Shown piece after piece: positions 15,363 to 20,159 of a DNA stretch of 20,159 nt; the first letter of the stretch is position 1, and every line of letters starts with the position of its first letter. Source of the stretch: an uncultured Collinsella sp. Lineage in GTDB: Bacteria > Actinomycetota > Coriobacteriia > Coriobacteriales > Coriobacteriaceae. Made by a program: the position numbers and the translations under genes. Where the stretch lies: contig CAUBQN010000020.1 of NCBI GenBank assembly GCA_958438125.1, positions 1-20,159 of the forward strand. Reading direction: 5' to 3'. The notes under the pieces were generated by a model that worked only from the letters and a program-made list of their open reading frames with translations, was not told the origin of the DNA and did not search any database.

Positions 15363-16382
15363 CTATCCCAACTGGAAGAACAGAGCAAGGCCAGCGGCAC
15401 CAAAGGCAGCAGCGATAATCCAAAAACGGATGACGACCTTGGTCTCGGCCCAGCCCTTCTTTTCGAAATGATGATGGATGGGCGCCATAAGGAAGACGCG
15501 CTTGTGCGTAAAGTGGAAGTAGACAACCTGAATCATGACCGACAGGGTCTCAACGATAAACAGGCCGCCGATGATAAGGGAGACGACCTCGGTGTTGGTC
15601 ATGATGGACGTACAGGCAAACGCGGCGCCCAGGGCAAGCGAGCCGGTATCGCCCATAAAGATGCTCGCCGGATAGCAGTTGAACCACAGAAAGCCCAAGC
15701 AGGCACCGGCACACGCGGTGCAGAAGATGGACAGGTTCACGTCTCCGTGCAAAAACGCCATGGCAGCCATGGCGAGCATGGCAATCATAGAGGTGCCGCC
15801 AGCAAGACCGTCAAGGCCATCGGTCAGGTTCACGGCATTAGAAAGACCGGCGATCATCAGCCAGCAAAAGACAATATAGAGCCACGGGAACGAAAGGCCA
15901 CAGATGGTGGTCGAAAGAACACCGAGGTCAATCGTCAGGCCGACGGGAAAACGAATCTCGGGGGCGACGCCGCACCAGTTGACGGCAAGTACCGTAAAGG
16001 TGACACAGATAATGGTTAGGCCGATCATCTTGGCATGGGGCGTCAGACCGAGCGAGCGCCCATGCGTAACGGAGGTCAGGTCGTCGATCAGGCCCAGCAC
16101 GCCGGTCGCCAGCGTGGCGAGCAGCACGAGCACGAGCTCGGTGGTGAGTTTGCCCATCAGCAGGCAGGTCAGCGAGATCGCGACGAGGATGACAACGCCA
16201 CCCATGGTGGGCGTTCCCTGCTTAACCAAATGACGCTTGGGGCCGTCGGCACGAACCTGCTGGCCGATACCCTCGACCTTGAGCAGCTTGATCCACCACG
16301 GCATGAGCAACAGCGCAATGGCAGCGGCGATGCCAAGCCCCAAAAAAGCCTGATACGTTGGATACGAGGGATTGCCGAACAT
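15363..16382 (-). CDS. mraY: MraY, phospho-MurNAc-pentapeptide transferase
   Basis: MraY is an integral membrane enzyme that joins UDP-MurNAc-pentapeptide to undecaprenyl phosphate, forming lipid I. The 339 residues are mostly hydrophobic, fitting ten membrane helices. Conserved catalytic and magnesium-site residues are visible: the acidic pair D100-D101 in LIDDLTS, NLTDGLDGLAGG (185-196), D245 in MGDTGSLALG, and the histidine triplet 303-305 in PIHHHFEKKGW. KRHLVKQGTPTMGG (49-62) is the first cytoplasmic signature. It begins three bases after the murF stop, with GGAAGGTG upstream inside murF. Length is in the lower normal range (320-360). Confidence 0.98.
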   Translation of the reverse strand: MFGNPSYPTYQAFLGLGIAAAIALLLMPWWIKLLKVEGIGQQVRADGPKRHLVKQGTPTMGGVVILVAISLTCLLMGKLTTELVLVLLATLATGVLGLIDDLTSVTHGRSLGLTPHAKMIGLTIICVTFTVLAVNWCGVAPEIRFPVGLTIDLGVLSTTICGLSFPWLYIVFCWLMIAGLSNAVNLTDGLDGLAGGTSMIAMLAMAAMAFLHGDVNLSIFCTACAGACLGFLWFNCYPASIFMGDTGSLALGAAFACTSIMTNTEVVSLIIGGLFIVETLSVMIQVVYFHFTHKRVFLMAPIHHHFEKKGWAETKVVIRFWIIAAAFGAAGLALFFQLG

Positions 16383-16385
16383 GGG

Positions 16386-17810
16386 CTAGCACACACCTTC
16401 CACAAAGCGGTCGAGCTCGACAAAGCGGGAACCCTTGACCAGTACAACATCATGTTTTTCAAGCGCGCCGCCCATGCGGTCGAGCACCTGCTGATAATTG
16501 GAGAACACCTGGATGCGGTCCTCGTCCATACCCATCATGCGCGCGGCATCGGCCATAAGCTGGGCCAGCTCACCACCCACGCACGCCAGCATGTCGAGCT
16601 TCTTGGCGGCGGCATAGGCGCCCACGAGCTCATGCATGCGAGGAGCCTCATCGCCCATCTCGCCCATCTCGCCCAGGATCGCCATACGAGACCCCATGCA
16701 CGAAAGCGAGCACAGCAGATCGAGGCCAGCAGCCATGGATTCGGCACTGGCGTTATAGGAATCGTCGATGACGCGGGCACCGCTCTTGGCGCGCTTGATC
16801 TCCTGGCGGTGACCGGTGATCGTGAGGCCTCTAAAGGCAGCATCGATCTGCTCGGGCGTCACGCCCAGGCGATAGGCAACTGCGGCGGCCTTAACGGCAT
16901 TAGGAACGGACTGCACGCCGGGGATGGCAAGCATGGTATCGATCGTCTCACCCTGGCCAAAATCGAGCGTAAAGACCGGACGTCCCTCGTCATCAACACG
17001 AATGTCGCGGGCACGGACCTCATCGTCGTCCGAGACGCCGGCCAGCATAACGTCGATACCAGCAGGCTGGGCGAACGTATCGCGAATGAACGGCGTAAAG
17101 TCGTCCTCACCGCCCAAAACCAGCAGCGGCAAATAGTCGCCGGCGGCGCGCATACCCTGGACAATCTCGGCCTTAGCGCGGGCGATGTTCTCGCGGCTGC
17201 CCAAAATGCCGATGTGAGAGGTACCAATCTTGCTCACGATGGCAAGGTTGGGATTGGCGGACTTGGACAGGCGCTCAATCTCGTGGAAATGGTTCATGCC
17301 CATCTCGAGCACCAGGACCTCGGTATCGGCCGGAGCGGAAAGCACCGTGAGCGGCATGCCGATCAGGTTATTGAAATTGCCCTTGGTGGCCCAGACACGA
17401 TAGCGCTTGGCGAGTACAGCGGCGAGCACGTCCTTGGTCGTCGTCTTGCCGATGGAACCGGTAATGCCAACGACCAGGCAGCCAAGCTCCAGGCGATACG
17501 TGTGCGCCAAACGCAGCAGAAACTCCTCGGGATCATCGGTCAGCAAGATGGCACACCCCTTGTCCTGCGCCAGCGAGACCAGCTCGGCCTCGGGCTCACG
17601 CGTCATCACGACGGCGCCGGCACCCGACTGGACGGCACGGGAAGCAAAATCATTGCCGTCGACGTTTTCACCGGGAAAGGCGACGAAAATCGTCCCTTCC
17701 TCGACCTGGCGCGAGTCGATAACGCACCCGCGGCATACCCGATCGGCTTCTCCCGTCACGGTTCGGGCCTCTGTTGCGGCCGCGAGGTTGTTGACGGCGA
17801 TCTCTATCAT
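16386..17810 (-). CDS. murF: MurF, UDP-MurNAc-tripeptide--D-alanyl-D-alanine ligase
   Basis: MurF attaches the dipeptide D-Ala-D-Ala to the UDP-MurNAc tripeptide, the last cytoplasmic step before MraY. The 474-residue protein has an N-terminal domain with VIDSRQVEEGTIFVAFPGE (30-48), shared by MurE and MurF, the ATP loop GSIGKTTTKD (118-127) and a C-terminal region with IDDSYNASAESM, which identifies MurF. ATG 17810 has AGGGGAG six bases upstream. The upstream neighbour is ftsI, 126 bases away; in most dcw clusters murE would stand between them. With no second Mur ligase gene here, this one could be tested for broader substrate use, but its signature is ordinary MurF. Confidence 0.97.
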   Translation of the reverse strand: MIEIAVNNLAAATEARTVTGEADRVCRGCVIDSRQVEEGTIFVAFPGENVDGNDFASRAVQSGAGAVVMTREPEAELVSLAQDKGCAILLTDDPEEFLLRLAHTYRLELGCLVVGITGSIGKTTTKDVLAAVLAKRYRVWATKGNFNNLIGMPLTVLSAPADTEVLVLEMGMNHFHEIERLSKSANPNLAIVSKIGTSHIGILGSRENIARAKAEIVQGMRAAGDYLPLLVLGGEDDFTPFIRDTFAQPAGIDVMLAGVSDDDEVRARDIRVDDEGRPVFTLDFGQGETIDTMLAIPGVQSVPNAVKAAAVAYRLGVTPEQIDAAFRGLTITGHRQEIKRAKSGARVIDDSYNASAESMAAGLDLLCSLSCMGSRMAILGEMGEMGDEAPRMHELVGAYAAAKKLDMLACVGGELAQLMADAARMMGMDEDRIQVFSNYQQVLDRMGGALEKHDVVLVKGSRFVELDRFVEGVC

Positions 17811-17869
17811 TGCAGCTCCCCTGTAAACCTAATAATGCTACCGGCGTATTGTATCCCAGCGCCGCACAT

Positions 17870-17918
17870 GCGTGGTGCAGGGCATGTGAACACCCTCATA
17901 TGGGACAACAAACCACGC
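17870..17918 (-). repeat. Inverted repeat in the ftsI-murF gap
   Basis: In the 126-base gap where murE is usually found, GCGTGGT (17870-17876) pairs with ACCACGC (17912-17918) across a 35-base loop. The loop itself holds AGGG/CCCT and GTG-TT-CAC pairings, so the RNA could fold into a branched structure. There is no T-run after it on the minus strand. A minus-strand TACAAT further on is a possible -10 for murF but has no matching -35. Nothing coding is seen in the gap. Confidence 0.3.
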
Positions 17919-17936
17919 CCCAAAGATTGTAACCCC

Positions 17937-19802
17937 CTACTTCGTGTGCGGGATACCCAGCACGTCGAGCGCGTTGGCCATAATGGACTGGAACGGCACC
18001 GCAGCGGCATCTGAGCCGCTCGGCGTTCCGTCGAGCGTGATATAGCACAGCACCTTGGGCGATTGTGCCGGTGCAAAGCCCATAAAGGACGACATGTAGT
18101 TCTCCTTGAGGTAGCCGCCGTTCTCGTCGGCACGTTCGGCCGTACCGGTCTTACCCGCCACGTCATAGCCGTCAACCGCGCCGCCAACGCCCGTTCCCTC
18201 GGACACGACCGTCTGCATGCACGATGTCACCTGGGATGCGGCGTCCTCCGAAATCGCGCGCTCGCCTTCGCCCCAGTCCTTCTCGTCGCCTTTGCTGGAC
18301 TTATAGAAGTGCGGTGTCATCATCACGCCGCCGTTGGCGATGCCGCCCACGGCACGTGCGATCTCAATCGGCGAGACGGACAGTGCCTGTCCAAAGCTCA
18401 TCGAGCCCAGCGTGGCGCCGTCATACTGGTCACGCTCCTTGACGATGCCCAGGCTCTCGCCCGGAAAATCGACACCAGAGCTGTGACCGATGCCCCACTT
18501 GTCCACATAGGCGGCAAAGTCGTCGGCACCGATCTTGCGCCCCACCAGGACAAAGCCCACGTTGGACGAACGGCGCATCATCTCGCGCACATCCATGGTC
18601 ATGGCGTAGTCGCGCTTGTCAGCATCGGTGACGGTATCGTCGCCCACCTTGATGCTCGCCGGCACCTCAAACGACGTACTCGATCGCACGACGCCCAAGT
18701 CGAAGCCGGCGCCTGCCACGAGCGTCTTAAAGACCGAGCCGGGCTCGTAGGCGTCGGTGACCAGGCGCAGATTCATATCCTCGGTCTTGGCATTCTCCAG
18801 ATCGGTCTGGTCGTAGGTCGGGTACGAGCAGGCTGCCAAAATCTCGCCTGTCGTAGGATCGGTGACCAGCGCCGAGCCGTTCTTGGCCTTTGTCTTCTCG
18901 ACAGCCTCTGCCAGGGCATCCTCGGCCGCACGCTGGATATTGACGTCGAGCGTCGTCACGATATCAACGCCGTCGACCGCAGCCACCTTTTTATAGGCAC
19001 CGCCCGCGATATAGCTGCCGTCCCTCGCGCGCTCGCGTACGAGAGAACCGTTCGTGCCGGTCAGAAGCTTGTTGTATTGCTTTTCGAGACCCGTCAAGCC
19101 GTCGTTATCTACATTCACTACACCCAGCACCTGCGATGCCAGATTGCCGTATGGATATACGCGCTTCATGGCCTGCTCAAAAAGCACGCCGGGCAGGTTC
19201 TTCTTCTCCAGCGCCGCAACATCGTCTTCGTCCACTTGGCGCTTGATATACACCCAGGTTCCATCGGACTCAACGAGCTTGCGGCAGGTCTTTTTATCGA
19301 TTCCAGTTGCCTTGACCAGCGCCGACACCGTCTTGTCAACATCCTCGACAAGCTGCGGGTTCACGGCGATGTTGCGACATTCGACCGACGACGCCAGCAC
19401 GTTACCGTTGCGGTCGTAGATGGTGCCGCGTTTGGCATATAGGGTCTGCGCAAGCAGGCGGCGCGCATCGGCACGCTCGCGCAGTTTATCGGCTTCGACA
19501 ATTTGATAGTCGGCAAGGCGAAAGACACCCAAGCCCAAGCCAAGCCCGATGAATCCCATGACGGCTTTGCGACGAGGCAGAGGCGCGCCTGTGAGCCATT
19601 CGGTCGACGAACTCTTGCGCGACCTGGTGTTATGCACTTGAGGGCCGCCCGAGCCGCGAAGTCGCGACGCCGGGTCGTTGCCGCGGGACCGCCCGGCGTT
19701 GTAAGATTGCCGACCCGTTCCTTGATAACCAGAACGTCCCCGCGACGAGGGACGTCCAGAACCGCGGCCCCCATCGGAACCGCGGCGATAGTCATTTGTC
19801 AT
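17937..19802 (-). CDS. ftsI: FtsI/PBP3-type septal transpeptidase
   Basis: Class B penicillin-binding protein that cross-links septal peptidoglycan in complex with FtsW. The 621 residues start with about 79 Gly/Arg/Ser-rich cytoplasmic residues (17 Lys/Arg against four acidic in the first 80), then one membrane helix (80-100) and the dimerisation domain, opening at RGTIYDRNGNVLA (125-137). The transpeptidase domain has all three active-site motifs: SVFK with nucleophile S356 and K359, SSN at 412-414, and KTG at 551-553. No PASTA repeats follow, so it is a plain FtsI rather than a SpoVD/PbpX form. ATG 19802 lies 17 bases after the ftsL stop with a weak ribosome site. Confidence 0.96.
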   Translation of the reverse strand: MTNDYRRGSDGGRGSGRPSSRGRSGYQGTGRQSYNAGRSRGNDPASRLRGSGGPQVHNTRSRKSSSTEWLTGAPLPRRKAVMGFIGLGLGLGVFRLADYQIVEADKLRERADARRLLAQTLYAKRGTIYDRNGNVLASSVECRNIAVNPQLVEDVDKTVSALVKATGIDKKTCRKLVESDGTWVYIKRQVDEDDVAALEKKNLPGVLFEQAMKRVYPYGNLASQVLGVVNVDNDGLTGLEKQYNKLLTGTNGSLVRERARDGSYIAGGAYKKVAAVDGVDIVTTLDVNIQRAAEDALAEAVEKTKAKNGSALVTDPTTGEILAACSYPTYDQTDLENAKTEDMNLRLVTDAYEPGSVFKTLVAGAGFDLGVVRSSTSFEVPASIKVGDDTVTDADKRDYAMTMDVREMMRRSSNVGFVLVGRKIGADDFAAYVDKWGIGHSSGVDFPGESLGIVKERDQYDGATLGSMSFGQALSVSPIEIARAVGGIANGGVMMTPHFYKSSKGDEKDWGEGERAISEDAASQVTSCMQTVVSEGTGVGGAVDGYDVAGKTGTAERADENGGYLKENYMSSFMGFAPAQSPKVLCYITLDGTPSGSDAAAVPFQSIMANALDVLGIPHTK

Positions 19803-19819
19803 ACTCAGCTACCGTCTTG

Positions 19820-20122
19820 CTACTGAGCGGTCGCGGTCGCGTTGGCGCCCGCGGCTGCATCCTGCGAAAAGTCAAGTGTAACGCTCTCGCTGGGCTCCAC
19901 CATGCCATAAGCGCCCGCAAGGTCGCGAATGCGCGTGTCGGCGCCATAGACCGAATGCATGACCTCCAGGTCGGAGCTCTCATCGGTCGCTTTTTCGAGC
20001 GTGTTGGTAAGCTCGGCGTTGCTGTTGAGCACCTGGGCCGTAACGCCGGCGAGCGCCACGCGGGCGACGCCGATCGTCATGAAGATAGCCGCAATGATGC
20101 AAAACGTTTTAAGAACGCTCAT
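19820..20122 (-). CDS. ftsL: FtsL-like small divisome protein
   Basis: Small bitopic membrane protein thought to bind FtsQ and FtsB/DivIC through a coiled coil and to activate FtsW-FtsI. The 100 residues show a short cytoplasmic start, a membrane helix (about 6-30), a polar helical stretch with leucine spacing fit for a coiled coil (about 30-68), and the short IRDLAGAYGMVEP motif common at the end of FtsL/DivIC domains, then an Ala-rich tail. FtsL sequences diverge fast, so assignment rests on this layout plus position directly before ftsI and after probable rsmH. ATG 20122 has only a distant, weak Shine-Dalgarno sequence, so it may be coupled to the upstream gene. Confidence 0.82.
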   Translation of the reverse strand: MSVLKTFCIIAAIFMTIGVARVALAGVTAQVLNSNAELTNTLEKATDESSDLEVMHSVYGADTRIRDLAGAYGMVEPSESVTLDFSQDAAAGANATATAQ

Positions 20123-20133
20123 GAAAACCGGGC

Positions 20134-20159
20134 TTACCGCCTGGTTTGCCTGACGGCCC
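20134..20159 (-). CDS. rsmH: C-terminal stub of the gene upstream of ftsL, probably rsmH (mraW)
   Basis: One minus-strand frame entering from the right edge reads AVRQTRR and stops with TAA at 20136-20134, 11 bases before the ftsL start. RsmH, the 16S rRNA C1402 methyltransferase, is normally just before ftsL and usually ends in a short basic sequence of the form KLRAVRR. Only seven residues are visible, so the call relies on synteny and this resemblance. Confidence 0.5.

Noticed and set aside
14268..18014. Very long plus-strand open frames (583 and 659 codons) opposite murD, mraY and murF
   Set aside because: Both are mirror frames of conserved mur genes, have no family motifs and no upstream ribosome site fit for a gene; they run straight across gene boundaries on the other strand.
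18063..19442. A 459-codon plus-strand frame opposite ftsI
   Set aside because: Antisense to the complete transpeptidase domain; low-complexity composition and no recognisable motif.
1..20159. Mobile elements, phage genes, tRNA or rRNA genes, defence systems
   Set aside because: No transposase, integrase, terminal repeats, clover-leaf pattern or defence-like gene was seen; nearly all bases are covered by core housekeeping genes on one strand.

Overview
The window reads as one chromosomal stretch of a high-GC bacterium. Every supported gene lies on the minus strand, so transcription runs from the right end (about 20159) to the left end (1). Gene order and protein style (FtsZ ending in a PDFLKR-type tail, fused-looking FtsL/FtsI/SEDS set, pgeF and yggS downstream of ftsZ) suggest an actinobacterium. 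My best guess is the Coriobacteriia, for example Collinsella; this is inference from gene content and style, not a database match.

In transcription order, the first block (20159-7658) is the division and cell wall (dcw) cluster: a tail of probable rsmH, then ftsL, ftsI, murF, mraY, murD, ftsW, murG, murC, murB and ftsQ. These genes make the peptidoglycan precursor lipid II (MurB, C, D, F, MraY, MurG) and the septal synthase and its partners (FtsL, FtsI, FtsW, FtsQ). Most junctions are overlaps or short gaps, as in one long operon. murE, usually between ftsI and murF, is absent; a 126-base structured gap lies there instead.

The second block is ftsZ alone (7458-6304). It is preceded by an AT-rich 199-base gap holding a terminator-like stem-loop and probable promoter elements, and followed 23 bases after its stop by a very strong intrinsic terminator. 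It therefore looks like its own transcription unit.

The third block (6086-854) is pgeF-pstS-pstC-pstA-pstB-phoU. It is a complete high-affinity phosphate ABC transporter with its regulator PhoU, translationally coupled to pgeF by an ATGA overlap. A set of 11/13-base-spaced TTAC(G) repeats upstream of pgeF is a candidate PhoP-type binding region. The fourth block is yggS (733-1), cut by the window edge after a stem-loop.

In many Gram-positive bacteria pgeF and yggS (ylmD and ylmE) are neighbours just downstream of ftsZ. Here the whole phosphate operon sits between them, which is the most unusual structural feature of the window. I see no mobile elements, CRISPR arrays, tRNA or rRNA genes, and no clearly novel system; most of the window is conserved core genome.
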